Positions 16,848 to 25,979 of a stretch of 64,000 bases of DNA are shown in pieces. A model generated the notes under the pieces. It was given only the letters and a program-made list of their open reading frames with translations. It ran no database searches and had not been told where the DNA came from. The position numbers and the translations under genes were made by a program. Source of the stretch: Streptomyces sp. NBC_00878 (lineage in GTDB: Bacteria; Actinomycetota; Actinomycetes; Streptomycetales; Streptomycetaceae); contig NZ_JAPEOK010000001.1 of the NCBI RefSeq assembly GCF_026341515.1, positions 5,766,001-5,830,000 on the forward strand, read 5' to 3'. Numbering within the stretch: position 1 is the first letter of the stretch; the number at the start of each line of letters is the position of its first letter.

Positions 16848-17042
16848 GCAATCGAACGTACCTGGTCCCGCACGGTGACGTGCCGGGCCCGGGGCATCGG
16901 ACCCGGCTTTGCTGCCGAGCTGTGACATCCCCTAAGGGACGTCCCGGGCGGCTGTCATGGGTTTTTCGGGGACATTTTCGGGGCCTTTTCGTGGCTGCTG
17001 AGGGTTTGGCCGTACAAGATCAAGGCGTACGGTCCCGGGGCG

Positions 17043-17438
17043 TCACTCCCAGAACGCGGCCTCCCTTTCCAGGTCCTCCTGGCATTCGTCGATGTCCGTC
17101 ATCTTGTCCCCTACGATCCGGAAGACGAGGCAGCCGTTCTGCTCGATGCGCTTGCCGTTGCGCTCGGCCGTGTAGCGGTGCACGGAGACCGCGTGGCCCC
17201 GGCCGTCGACGCATACGTGGCTCAGGTCGACGCTGAAGGTCCCGTTCGTCTCCTCGAAGAGCCGGCCGTACAGCCCGATGACCGCGTCCTGTCCTTTGTA
17301 GTCGCCGGAGAGCAGGTGGTCGCCGGGGACGTGGTGCGTACAGTCCCCGGCCATCAGGCCGCGCAGGGTGTCCATGTCACCGCGCGTGAAGGCCTCGTAG
17401 CCCTTGCGGACGAGCAGTGCGTGCGGGTGTTCAGCCAT
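17043..17438 (-). CDS. NTF2/SnoaL-like protein
   Basis: A 131-residue protein of the NTF2-like fold (VRKGYEAFTRGDMDTLRGLM, then DLSHVCVDGRGHAVSVHRYT and CLVFRIVGDKMTDIDECQED). Such proteins act as polyketide cyclases, limonene epoxide hydrolases or ligand-binding proteins; catalytic residues for a given reaction are not clear here. GGAAAGG lies 12 bases before the ATG. It is single, facing the same way as the ATPase gene upstream, 49 bp away. Confidence 0.75.
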   Translation of the reverse strand: MAEHPHALLVRKGYEAFTRGDMDTLRGLMAGDCTHHVPGDHLLSGDYKGQDAVIGLYGRLFEETNGTFSVDLSHVCVDGRGHAVSVHRYTAERNGKRIEQNGCLVFRIVGDKMTDIDECQEDLEREAAFWE

Positions 17439-17487
17439 CGTGATCGCCGCCTTTCCTTTGCCTGGCGTCTTATGGCCGACGTTTTGA

Positions 17488-17883
17488 TTATCCGCTCTTT
17501 TCAGCCTTTGTGCTGAGTTCGCACCATACGTACTTGCCCGCCGTGCCGTTGACCTGGAACCAGCCCCAGTCGTCGGCGTACGCGTCGACGAGGTGCAGGC
17601 CGCGGCCGGATTCGTCGCCCTGCGGGCTGGTGATGGGTGGCGCGGGGTCCGTGTCCCACGCGCCGAGCCGGAGGGAGTGTCCCGCATGTCTGAGCTTGAG
17701 GGCAGCCGGGCCCTTGGTGTGCCGGATGGCGTTCCCGAGGAGCTCCGAGGCGAGCAGCTCCGCCGGTTCGATGAGGGCGGGGAGGTGGTGGCTGGTCAGG
17801 ATGTCGCGGAGGGCGCGGCGACAGATGCCTACGGCTCGGGGGTCGTGGGGGATGTAGAAGGTGTACTCCAGGGGTGCGGGCAT
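17488..17883 (-). CDS. RsbW-like ATP-binding protein (HATPase_c_2)
   Basis: A 131-residue GHKL-type ATPase like anti-sigma factor kinases. The N box is in ELLASELLGNAIRHTKGP, and the G1 and G2 equivalents are AWDTDPAPP and GDESGRGLHLVDAYADDWG. AGGAG precedes the ATG by eight bases. It lies divergently from an HTH/DUF5753 regulator and a DUF397 gene. These three families recur together in Streptomyces (the WhiJ/AbaA-type loci linked to development and antibiotic control). An equivalent module is at 39593-41370. Confidence 0.85.
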   Translation of the reverse strand: MPAPLEYTFYIPHDPRAVGICRRALRDILTSHHLPALIEPAELLASELLGNAIRHTKGPAALKLRHAGHSLRLGAWDTDPAPPITSPQGDESGRGLHLVDAYADDWGWFQVNGTAGKYVWCELSTKAEKSG

Positions 17884-18079
17884 ACGGGTCTCCTGGTGGG
17901 GAGTGGTGGAGGAGGGGGGCGGGGCGGTGGCTCTGTCGGGCCCGGCATGGCGTGGCGGGGGGATGCGCTTCCGCTCCGTTGAGTGGCTGCTTCGTCACTG
18001 ACCGTATGGGGTTAAACTGATGCCCGTCAAGCCGAACGGGGATACTGGGGGACCTCAACTCCCCGGAGGGAACGGGTAC

Positions 18080-18922
18080 ATGCCAGCTAGGAGCATCATC
18101 ACGGCACGCCAGGAGCGGCTCGGCGCGGAGCTGCGCAAGCTCCGGGAGCGGGCGGGGCTCAGTGGCCGGGAGGCGGCACGGGCGTTGGGGATCGCAGAGA
18201 GCAGGCTCTCCGCCACGGAGACGGCCCGGGTCGGGGTGAGCGCCGAGCGCGTGCGGCACTGGGCCAGTGAGTATGCGTGCGATGACGCCGCGCTCGTCGA
18301 CGCGCTGGCGGCCATGGCGACCGAGCGTGTGCGTGGTTGGTGGGCCGAGTATCGAGAGCAACTGCCGCCCAGCTTCCTCGACTTGGCGGAACTGGAGCAT
18401 CACGCCACGCACCTGAGGTCATTCGAGAACGTGCACATTCCTGGCCTGTTGCAGACCGAGGAGCAGGTGCGGGCGGCGTACGCCTCTCCGGGGACCATGC
18501 TCAGCGAGGAGAGGATCGAGGGGCGTGTCGCATTCCGTCTGCGTCGCCAGGCGGTACTCGAAGAAGCCGACTACGAGGTGGTCGTCCATGAGGCGGCGCT
18601 GCGCGTCAGGTGGGCCGACCGCAAGGTGGCTCAACGGCAACTGCTTCACATCCTGGAGCAGTCCGAACGTCCCCAAGTCACCGTGCGTGTAGTGCCGTTC
18701 GATGTTGACGGGTTCACGATGATCGGCACACCCGTGCTCTTGGCGGGCGGTCCTGTCCCACAACTGGACACCATCCTGCTGGACCACCTGCACGCCGGGA
18801 CGTTCATGGACGCGGAGGCGCAACTGCGCCTGTATCGGCGGGTGATCAACTCCGTGGAGAGCGCCGCGCTGGGGGTCGTAGAGTCGAGAGACTTCATCCA
18901 CCGGCTCGCGCAGCACATCTGA
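18080..18922 (+). CDS. WhiJ-type HTH regulator (XRE HTH plus DUF5753)
   Basis: A 280-residue DNA-binding protein. The XRE helix-turn-helix is at residues 10-65 (LGAELRKLRERAGLSGREAA, LGIAESRLSATE). The DUF5753 domain begins at FENVHIPGLLQTEEQVRAAY and includes VVVHEAALR and VRVVPFDVDGFTMIG. The start was placed at the ATG at 18080 because GGAGGG lies eight bases upstream; an in-frame ATG at 18020 is possible. It is 11 bp upstream of a DUF397 gene and divergent from an RsbW-like ATPase. Partner proteins in such loci are thought to modulate its DNA binding. Confidence 0.88.
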   Translation: MPARSIITARQERLGAELRKLRERAGLSGREAARALGIAESRLSATETARVGVSAERVRHWASEYACDDAALVDALAAMATERVRGWWAEYREQLPPSFLDLAELEHHATHLRSFENVHIPGLLQTEEQVRAAYASPGTMLSEERIEGRVAFRLRRQAVLEEADYEVVVHEAALRVRWADRKVAQRQLLHILEQSERPQVTVRVVPFDVDGFTMIGTPVLLAGGPVPQLDTILLDHLHAGTFMDAEAQLRLYRRVINSVESAALGVVESRDFIHRLAQHI

Positions 18923-18933
18923 GGGGACCCGCC

Positions 18934-19125
18934 ATGACACCCGTCGTCCACTGGCAGAAGTCGTCGTACTCCGGTCCTGAAGACGCACCCAACTGTGTTG
19001 AGATAGCCGCCCGTCAGAACACCCGCACCCTCCTCCTCCGCGAAAGCGACGACCCCGACGCGGTGATAACCACCACCGGCGCCGGGCTCGCCGCCCTCAT
19101 ATGGCACCTCCGCCACAGTTACTGA
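18934..19125 (+). CDS. DUF397 small protein
   Basis: A 63-residue DUF397 protein (VHWQKSSYSGPEDAPNCVEI, LLRESDDPDAVI). The WxKSSxS and NCVE motifs are diagnostic. It follows the HTH gene by 11 bp with GAGGGGA before the ATG, so it is in the same operon. These small proteins pair with WhiJ-type regulators in Streptomyces, probably as antagonists. Its last seven bases overlap the convergent FG-GAP gene. Confidence 0.9.
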   Translation: MTPVVHWQKSSYSGPEDAPNCVEIAARQNTRTLLLRESDDPDAVITTTGAGLAALIWHLRHSY

Positions 19126-20495
19126 AGCGTGCCCTCGATGAGCTTCTCCTCCGCGGGCGCCGCCCCCGTCGTGGTGACACCCGTCGGGGAACCCGGCAGG
19201 CGCAGCGTGTTCACACTGCCGCGTACGTACAGGTCGGCGCGGCCGTCGGCGTTCGTGTCGCGGAGGCGGACCCCGTAGCCGAAGTGCTCGCCCTCCTCCA
19301 ACGCGCCCGGTACGCCTGCCGAGTTGCGGGCGAACCACTGCGAGCGCGTGCCGGACAGGCCCGACGCGCGGCCGTACAGCACGTGGACGCCGCCCGCGTA
19401 CTCCTTGCCGTTGATGGCCTCGCCGATCACGCCGACCGCCAGGTCCTTGTAGCCGTCCCCGTTGGCGTCACCGGCGGAGACGGACCAGCCGAACTCGTCG
19501 TACGTCTCCGGGGAGCCCGCCACCCCACTCGTCGCCTGGGTGATTCTGGTGCTCGTGGAGGGGCCGGACGACGAGCCGTACCAGACGGAGACCCGGCCCT
19601 TGGCCTTGGAGTACACGGATGTGCCGACCGCGATGTCGCCGTAGCCGTCCTTGTCGAAGTCGGCGATGACACCGTCGCCGCCGCGGTCCGAGCTTCCGCC
19701 GTTGCCCGACAGGGACTCCAGGCGCAGGGTCTTGCCGGACGTCAGGGTGGAGCCGCCCTTGACGAACCAGGCGTCGGAGGCGATGTACGAGTCGGTGACG
19801 ACGTCGCCGATGACGACGAGGTCGGTCTTGCCGTCGCCGTTCACCTTTCCGGCGATGAGGGCGGTGGAGTAGAAGGACGTCGTCTTGTCGAGGGTCGTGA
19901 CCGAGCCGTGGACGCCGGACCGGTTGATGGAGCCGCGGTAGACGTACGTCTTCTCGTCGTTGACGAGGGCGAGGTCGGTCTTGCCGTCGCCGTTGAAGTC
20001 TCCGGTGGCGAGGTCGGAACCCATCCGGTTGAGGGAGTCCTTGGGCGCCTTGTTCGGGACGGTCGTGCCTTTGGAGAGGCCGTTCGGGCCGCCCCAGAGG
20101 ATGGTGACCGCGCCCTGGTCCTTGCGGCCGTCGACGTCCTCGCCGGTCGCGGCCACGGCGAGGTCGCCGTAGCCGTCCTTGTCGAAGTCGGCGGCCGTGC
20201 GGACCTCGCCGAACCAGTCGTCCGCCTCGTCGGCGCCGGGCACACCGGGGCTCGCCTGGTCGACGAACTGGGTCCGCGTACCGGGCCCGTTCGCCGTACC
20301 GAAGGTGACCTCGACGCCACCGCCCTTGCTGTCGTCGCCCCAGTAGACGGCGTAGTCGCGGAATCCGTCGCCGTTGAAGTCGTCCGCGTACTTGGCCGCG
20401 GCGGCGGAGGCGCTGGTGGTGGTGAGGGTCAGCGGGGTGACTCCCGCGGCCAGCAGGGCGGCGAGGGCGGTGGTGGTGCGCAACTGGCGCTTCAT
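19119..20495 (-). CDS. Secreted FG-GAP/VCBS repeat protein 1
   Basis: A 458-residue exported protein. A signal peptide (KRQLRTTTALAALLAAGVTP to SASA) is followed by repeated integrin-alpha-like blades. Each blade has a calcium-binding loop such as DDFNGDGFRD, DFDKDGYGDLAV, DFNGDGKTDLAL and DANGDGYKDLAV, with intervening VTILWGG-type strands. About seven repeats suggest a closed beta-propeller. The role is unknown: no catalytic domain, anchor or sorting signal is visible. It is the last gene of a run of four similar genes (spacings 98, 11 and 62 bp). Confidence 0.88.
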   Translation of the reverse strand: MKRQLRTTTALAALLAAGVTPLTLTTTSASAAAAKYADDFNGDGFRDYAVYWGDDSKGGGVEVTFGTANGPGTRTQFVDQASPGVPGADEADDWFGEVRTAADFDKDGYGDLAVAATGEDVDGRKDQGAVTILWGGPNGLSKGTTVPNKAPKDSLNRMGSDLATGDFNGDGKTDLALVNDEKTYVYRGSINRSGVHGSVTTLDKTTSFYSTALIAGKVNGDGKTDLVVIGDVVTDSYIASDAWFVKGGSTLTSGKTLRLESLSGNGGSSDRGGDGVIADFDKDGYGDIAVGTSVYSKAKGRVSVWYGSSSGPSTSTRITQATSGVAGSPETYDEFGWSVSAGDANGDGYKDLAVGVIGEAINGKEYAGGVHVLYGRASGLSGTRSQWFARNSAGVPGALEEGEHFGYGVRLRDTNADGRADLYVRGSVNTLRLPGSPTGVTTTGAAPAEEKLIEGTLQ

Positions 20496-20557
20496 CGGGT
20501 GGAGTTCTCCAGAAGAGTGCGTGAGGGGGAGGGGGTCTGTCCGTGACCGGTCCGCGG

Positions 20558-21964
20558 TCAGTCCGCCAGTTCGGCCACGAACCTGGTGAGTGACTGGAGG
20601 CCGAGGACCTCGGCCGTGAGCATCGACGAGCCCTGGCCCGTCAGGCCGCCCGACGCGGTGCCCGGCAGGATGTGGAGGCGGCCCAGTTCCGGGGCGGACG
20701 CGATGAGTTCGGGGCGGCCGTCGCGGGTGAAGTCGCGCAGCTGGACCGACTCGCCGAACCAGGCGTCGTTGTCCTCGCCGGGCTCGCCCTCGACGCCTGC
20801 GGTGGCGTAGTCGTACATGCGGGCGTTCGTGCCGGTGAGGCCGGACCTGCCGCCGCGCAGGACGGTGACACCGCCCATGCGGAACCAGTTGTCGCCGATC
20901 ACCTCGCCCGCGACGCCGACGGCGAGGTCGGGGTAGCCGTCGCCGTTGGTGTCGGCGGCCGAGACGTCACTGCCGAAGTAGTCGACCGACTCCGGCGTGC
21001 CGGGGACGCCGGACGTCGACTGGGTGATCTTCTTCGCCGGGCCGCTGGGGCCGGTGGAGGTGCCCGGGAGCACGAAGACCGCCCCGCCCGTGCCCGAGCG
21101 GCGGCTGCCGAGTGCCAGGTCGCCGTACCCGTTCTTGTCGAAGTCGGCGATCGTGACGCCGGCCTCGGTCAGTGAGGCCGACGCGGGCAGGCTCACCTTC
21201 TTGGTCTTCTTCGGGCCGCCGGAGCCGCCCTTGTAGAACCAGACGCGGTCGCTGTCGGTGTCCCAGTCGCGGCCCAGGACAGCGAAGTCGGCCGTACCGT
21301 CCTTGGTCACCTTTCCGGAGGCGACGACGACCGGGTCGATGTTCTCGCCGTCGGTCGGGTCGAAATTGGTGGCGGTGCCGCGGGAGCCGGACTTGGTGAA
21401 CGGGCCGCGCAGGTACCAGATGTTGATGTCGTCGACCGCGACGACGTCCTGCCTGCCGTCGGCGTTGAAGTCGCCGACGGCGATGTCGAGCGCGAAGCCG
21501 CGGTCCCTGTACTGGGGGTTGTGGTACGAACTCCCCTTCTTCAGGCCGGACTTCGAGCCCCACAGGACGGTGAACGTGCCGTTGTAGGAACCGTCGTTCT
21601 CGCCGGGCGCGGTGGCGATCACGTCGGCGTAGCCGTCGGAGTTCAGGTCCACCGTGGTGATGTCCGTGCCGAAGTAGTCGTTCGTCTCCGCCGCGCCCGG
21701 GATGCCCGCGCTGCTCTGGGAGACGACCGTGCGGCTCGCGGGGGCGAGGCCGGTCGCCGAGCCCCAGATGACGACGACGGCGCCCGCCTTCTTCTTGCCG
21801 CCCACGGTGGCGCCGTCGTTGCCGATGGCCAGGTCCCGGTAGCCGTCTCCGTTGAAGTCGTCGTAGTGCTTGGCGGGCGCCGCGGCGGCGGGGGTGGTGA
21901 GGGTCAGCGGGGCGACGCCCGCCGCCAGGACGGCGGTGAGGGTCAGCATGGTGCGGATACGCAT
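20558..21964 (-). CDS. Secreted FG-GAP/VCBS repeat protein 2
   Basis: A 468-residue paralogue of its neighbours. The signal peptide is RIRTMLTLTAVLAAGVAP to PAAAAP, then a propeller of FG-GAP repeats (DDFNGDGYRDLAI, DLNSDGYADVIA, DFNADGRQDVVAV, DFDKNGYGDLAL, DTNGDGYPDLAV). The ATG at 21964 has only a weak GGGAC upstream. It sits 11 bp downstream of repeat protein 3, so co-translation is likely. The signal-peptide C-region is nearly the same as in repeat protein 1, pointing to recent duplication. Confidence 0.88.
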   Translation of the reverse strand: MRIRTMLTLTAVLAAGVAPLTLTTPAAAAPAKHYDDFNGDGYRDLAIGNDGATVGGKKKAGAVVVIWGSATGLAPASRTVVSQSSAGIPGAAETNDYFGTDITTVDLNSDGYADVIATAPGENDGSYNGTFTVLWGSKSGLKKGSSYHNPQYRDRGFALDIAVGDFNADGRQDVVAVDDINIWYLRGPFTKSGSRGTATNFDPTDGENIDPVVVASGKVTKDGTADFAVLGRDWDTDSDRVWFYKGGSGGPKKTKKVSLPASASLTEAGVTIADFDKNGYGDLALGSRRSGTGGAVFVLPGTSTGPSGPAKKITQSTSGVPGTPESVDYFGSDVSAADTNGDGYPDLAVGVAGEVIGDNWFRMGGVTVLRGGRSGLTGTNARMYDYATAGVEGEPGEDNDAWFGESVQLRDFTRDGRPELIASAPELGRLHILPGTASGGLTGQGSSMLTAEVLGLQSLTRFVAELAD

Positions 21965-21975
21965 GTGACGTCCCG

Positions 21976-23433
21976 TCAGTCGGTGAGGCCGGCGCCGAAC
22001 GCGCCGTACGTGTAAGGCAGGTTGAACGCGCCGGGGCCGAAGCCGCGGTCGCCGTCCGGGGAGATGCCCGTGCCGTCGGAGAGCATCGCGGTGACCGCGC
22101 CGACGCCCTCGCCCTCGAAGGTCGCGGAGACCGTGTAGTCGGCCTTGCCGTCGGCCGTGACGTCGGTCAGCAGGACGTCGGAGCCGAAGTAGTCCATGGC
22201 CTCGGCGCCGCCGGGGACACCGGCGGAGGCCTGGGAGAGGGTGCGGCCGCCGGTCTCGGAGACGCCGTCCGCCGAGCCCTGGAGGAGGACCGTGGAGCCG
22301 GTGTCCTCGATCGTCTCGATGTCCTCGAAGATGACGCCGATGGCCAGTTCGCCGTAGCCGTCGCCGTTCACGTCACCGATGGAGAGCGCGCTGCCGAAGC
22401 CGTCGCGCTCCTCGTCCGCGCCGGGCACGCCCGGGGAGTCCTGGGTGAGTTCGGCCATGGGAGCGTCGCCGTTGACCGGGCCGCCCGCCGAACCGCGGAT
22501 GACCGTCACCTTGCCGCCGAGGCTGCCGGAGTGGTCGTCCTCCGCGGTGAAGACGTTGCCGAGGGCGATCTCGCCGTAGCCGTCCCCGTCGATGTCACCG
22601 ATCGCGATGGAGGTGCCGCCGTTCAGGCCGCGCGGCACGGAGGTGTCCAGGCCGGCGGACGTGCCGAGATACGCGACCCCCTTGGACCAGCTGTTGGGAC
22701 CGTCCCCGGTCAGCTCGGTCCGGTACGTCAGCACGAGGTCGGCCTTCCCGTCGCCGTTCGTGTCGCCGGCCTTGATCGCGTCGACACCGTACGGGGAGGT
22801 CTCGGGCAACGCGATCCGCTGGGCGGCGCCGGTCGTGCCGGAGCGGGTGAAGCCGCCCTTGACCACGTACGCGTGCGAGACGGTCGTGCCCGCGGCCAGG
22901 TCGGCCTTGCCGTCGCCGTCGAAGTCGCCCGCCGTCAGGACGCGGCCGAACTCGTCGTGCGTGGTGGCCGCCGGGTCCGCGACCGTCGTACCGCCCGCGA
23001 GGCCGCTCGCGCCGCCCCACAGGATGGCGACCGTGCCGCCGTCGACGTCGCTGCCGACGTCCTCGCCGGACGCGCCGACCGCGAGGTCGGCAAAGCCGTC
23101 ACCGTCGAAGTCGGCGACCGCGAGTGCCGAGCCGAAGGCGTCCTCGGCCTCCGGGGTGCCGGGCACACCGGCCGAACTCTGGTCGATCACCGTGCGGTTG
23201 GCCGGGTCGAGGCCGGTGGCGCCGCCGTAGACGACGGCCACGTACCCGGCCATGACCTGGTCGCCGACCTTGGCGTACGGCGCGGCGAACGCCACGTCGC
23301 CGTAGCCGTCGCCGTTGAAGTCGCCCTTCAGGCCCGAGGGGGCGGCGGAGGCGGTGACGGGGAGCGCCACCAGGAGCCCGGTCGTGAGGGCGGTGGTGAG
23401 CGTCGTGGCGAGGAGGAGAGTGCGCTTGCGCAA
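21976..23433 (-). CDS. Secreted FG-GAP/VCBS repeat protein 3
   Basis: A 485-residue paralogue starting at a TTG (23433) with GGAG seven bases upstream. The signal peptide LRKRTLLLATTLTTALTTGL leads to SASAAP. The repeats carry DFNGDGYGDVAFA, DFDGDGFADLAVG, DFDGDGKADLA, DTNGDGKADLVL, DIDGDGYGEIAL and DVNGDGYGELAIG. The long open frame upstream of the TTG is antisense to repeat protein 4 and is rejected. No ATG is available near the signal peptide, so the TTG start is well supported. Confidence 0.87.
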   Translation of the reverse strand: MRKRTLLLATTLTTALTTGLLVALPVTASAAPSGLKGDFNGDGYGDVAFAAPYAKVGDQVMAGYVAVVYGGATGLDPANRTVIDQSSAGVPGTPEAEDAFGSALAVADFDGDGFADLAVGASGEDVGSDVDGGTVAILWGGASGLAGGTTVADPAATTHDEFGRVLTAGDFDGDGKADLAAGTTVSHAYVVKGGFTRSGTTGAAQRIALPETSPYGVDAIKAGDTNGDGKADLVLTYRTELTGDGPNSWSKGVAYLGTSAGLDTSVPRGLNGGTSIAIGDIDGDGYGEIALGNVFTAEDDHSGSLGGKVTVIRGSAGGPVNGDAPMAELTQDSPGVPGADEERDGFGSALSIGDVNGDGYGELAIGVIFEDIETIEDTGSTVLLQGSADGVSETGGRTLSQASAGVPGGAEAMDYFGSDVLLTDVTADGKADYTVSATFEGEGVGAVTAMLSDGTGISPDGDRGFGPGAFNLPYTYGAFGAGLTD

Positions 23434-23531
23434 GAGAGGTCTCCGGTAGTGGGGACGACGGGCCCCGCACCTGTGTGGTGCGGGGCCCGCCGGATGGTGA
23501 AAGAGGGAAGGGACGTGCTCGGTCGGCGAAC

Positions 23532-25010
23532 TCAGTCGGCGAAGTTGACGCCGAACGACGGGGTGCCGGTCGTCGACACACCCGCGCTGCTCGGCGAGAC
23601 GGACCGCGAGCCGGACGTGGTGATCTTCGTGCCGTTCGACGGCAGGTACAGCACCGCGCCGTTGCCCGCGTTCTCGTACGAGCCGACCAGCAGGTCGGCC
23701 CGGCCGTCGCCGTTGACGTCGTCGAGCTTCGCGTCCGAGCCGAGCTTGTCGTTCTTCTCGTCGCTGCCGGGCACACCCGCCGTGCTCTGCGCGAAGTACT
23801 GGGTGCCGGAAGCGGTGTTGAGGCCGTTCGCCGAGCCGTACAGGACGGTGACCGCGCCCGTGTCCGTGATGCTGTTCAGGTCCTCGCCGGCGGAGCTGAC
23901 CACGATGTCCTGGTAGCCGTCGCCGTTGATGTCGCCGAGGTCCAGCTCGTAACCGAAGAGGTCGTTCTTCTCCGAGGAGCCGGGGACGTTGCCGGTGTTC
24001 TGGGTGATGCCCGCGGTGGCGCCCGGGCCGTCGGCGGTGCCGTAGGTGACGTTCACCTTGCCGCCGAAGGCCGAGTCCGGGACCGTCGTGCCGTCGCTCA
24101 ACGTGCTGTCCCAGTACGCGCCGGAGACGATGTCGCCGAAGCCGTCGCCGTTGACGTCGCCGATCGCGGTGATCGCGCCGGCCTTCACGATCTGCGCCGA
24201 CGAGATGGCGAGGCCGCTCGCGGCGCCGGGCACGAAGTAGTTCCTGGCCCAGCCGTATTCGGTCCCGGTCTCGAAGCCGTCGATGACCAGGTCGGTCTTC
24301 TTGTCGCCGTTGACGTCGCCCGCGGTGAGGTTGATCGGGCCACGGGCGTCGCCGCCCGACTGGATCGGGGGCTTGAGCGTGTACCGGCCGCCCACGGCGG
24401 TGCCGGACGCGCTGATGCCGCCCTTGTAGACGTAGACCGTGCTGGAGGAGTTGCCGACGGCCAGGTCGGCCGTGCCGTCGCCGTCGAAGTCGCCGGCGGC
24501 AAGGTTCTTGCCCCAGTAGTCGTGCGCGGAGACGGCCGGGTCGGCGACGGTGACGCCCTTGCCGGTCAGGCCGCTCGCGGAGCCCCACAGCACGGCGAGA
24601 GTGCCGCCGTTGGTGTCGCTGCCGACCTTCTCCCCCGGGGAGGACACGGCGAGGTCGTCGTACCCGTCGCCGTTGAAGTCGGCGTACGCGGTCTCCGCGC
24701 TGAAGGCGTCACCGGCCTCCGCGGTGCCGGGGACCCCGGCGCTGTTCTGGCTGAGCGTGGACCGCTTGGCGGAGGACACTCCGGTGGCGGTGCCGTAGAG
24801 GGTGACGAGCTGGCCGGCGGTCGCGCGGCCGTTCACGTAGGCGCCCGCGGCCGAGAAGGCCACGTCGCCGACGCCGTCGCCGTTGAAGTCGGCGTGCGGC
24901 ACGGTCGTCGAGTCGGCGGCCGTTGCCGTCACCGCCGAGAAGGTGAGCAGACCGCCCGTCAGCGCGGCAACGGACGCCGTCGCGAGGGTGAGTCGCAGAT
25001 GCTTGTGCAT
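23532..25010 (-). CDS. Secreted FG-GAP/VCBS repeat protein 4
   Basis: A 492-residue exported protein. GCAGGAG lies eight bases before the ATG at 25010. The signal peptide is HKHLRLTLATASVAALTGGL, with a cleavage region around TATAADS. Calcium-loop repeats include DFNGDGVGDVAFS, DFNGDGYDDLAVS, DFDGDGTADLAV, DVNGDKKTDLVI, DVNGDGFGDIVSG and DINGDGYQDIVVS. As the furthest upstream of the four contiguous genes it probably carries the operon promoter, in 25011-25360. Confidence 0.88.
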   Translation of the reverse strand: MHKHLRLTLATASVAALTGGLLTFSAVTATAADSTTVPHADFNGDGVGDVAFSAAGAYVNGRATAGQLVTLYGTATGVSSAKRSTLSQNSAGVPGTAEAGDAFSAETAYADFNGDGYDDLAVSSPGEKVGSDTNGGTLAVLWGSASGLTGKGVTVADPAVSAHDYWGKNLAAGDFDGDGTADLAVGNSSSTVYVYKGGISASGTAVGGRYTLKPPIQSGGDARGPINLTAGDVNGDKKTDLVIDGFETGTEYGWARNYFVPGAASGLAISSAQIVKAGAITAIGDVNGDGFGDIVSGAYWDSTLSDGTTVPDSAFGGKVNVTYGTADGPGATAGITQNTGNVPGSSEKNDLFGYELDLGDINGDGYQDIVVSSAGEDLNSITDTGAVTVLYGSANGLNTASGTQYFAQSTAGVPGSDEKNDKLGSDAKLDDVNGDGRADLLVGSYENAGNGAVLYLPSNGTKITTSGSRSVSPSSAGVSTTGTPSFGVNFAD

Positions 25011-25362
25011 GCGGGATTCTCCTGCTGCATGCGGGGACGCCTGGCGGGCGCCCGCAGTCAATGGGGTGCGTTCCGCTCGCGTTCGCCCGGAGTTCTCCTG
25101 GGCTTTACGGGCGGTTGGCGATCAGAAGACCCGTGGGGAGGGGGCAGGGTTGTACGGGGGTCGAGAGTTTTTGCAGAAGACTTCTGAGGTCAGAGGGCTA
25201 ATTGGGGCATACGGGGAGGGATCGGTCCCTTTGGAGGCCCACAACGACCGCACCACGCAACCACAGAGTCCCCGTCAGTGAACTGACGAGGACTCATGAG
25301 CGATCGGGGCCGGCGGCCAGCCGCCGGCCCCGCGCAAGCGTGCCGTGCAAACCCGGGGGTTG

Positions 25363-25858
25363 CTATCCGTTTGCCGGAGGGGGAGCAACCGGATTGGCGT
25401 CTGGCGGAGGAGGGGCGACCGGATCGGCACCAGGGGCGCCAGAAACGGCGTTCTGAGTCACAATGTCGAAACCCGCTATGACGTCACCTCCACTGCCATC
25501 GAGGTGCTCTTCTTGGAACGGCTTCATGTAAACTGTCCGCCATATCGCGGGCGCTCCGTTGAATTTATAGATCACCCGGATGTAGTTGTTGCCCGAGTGG
25601 ATGCTTACTGCGTTTGTCCCATCCCCGGTTGATGCTGCCATCACCGGTTAAGCATGCGTACGAATTGGCCATCGCGACTTGGCCGATGCCGCTCCTTATT
25701 CCGTTGTACCCGATGGTGACATGTCCGTCATTGGCCGAGTAATCCGTGTCCACCATGCCGTCTGCCTGCGCGGATGGCATGAAGATCACCGCAGAGCCCA
25801 GCCCGATCACGGCCCCCAATGCCATCACTGGCATCCGCACTCGCTTACCCTTTGACAT
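25363..25858 (-). pseudogene. Broken gene for a small secreted protein, lower GC
   Basis: The first part starts at ATG 25858 with AGAGAGG eight bases upstream. It encodes a signal peptide (PVMALGAVIGLGSAVIFM to SAQA) and a mature stretch including DGHVTIGYNGIRSGIG and ANSYACLTGDGSINRG. Around 25615-25630 the frame ends soon after. A second frame takes over with VSIHSGNNYIRVIYKFNG, WRTVYMKPFQEE and a Pro/Ala-rich tail. One indel in the CGGGGATGGGACAAA region would join them. Codon use is clearly less G/C-biased than in the neighbours, suggesting acquisition by transfer. Two separate genes are less likely. Function unknown. Confidence 0.5.
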
Positions 25859-25979
25859 GTTGCTCACCTCTCTGGGTCGAAATTAACTACGCAGCTACTT
25901 CGGACTCGCCTTTCATTGGATCTGTCGGCATTGACAGTGTCGCCAATCGTCCAGACCGTGGAAACGGTGCTGCAAATCG

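Noticed and set aside
19119..20546. 481-codon plus-strand frame opposite FG-GAP gene 1
   Set aside because: Val/Ala/Gly/Arg-rich shadow without motifs; the minus strand has a signal peptide and calcium-loop repeats.
21976..24588. 870-codon frame extending repeat protein 3 upstream
   Set aside because: The extra part is antisense-frame sequence of repeat protein 4 and Arg-rich; the TTG at 23433 has a signal peptide and ribosome site.
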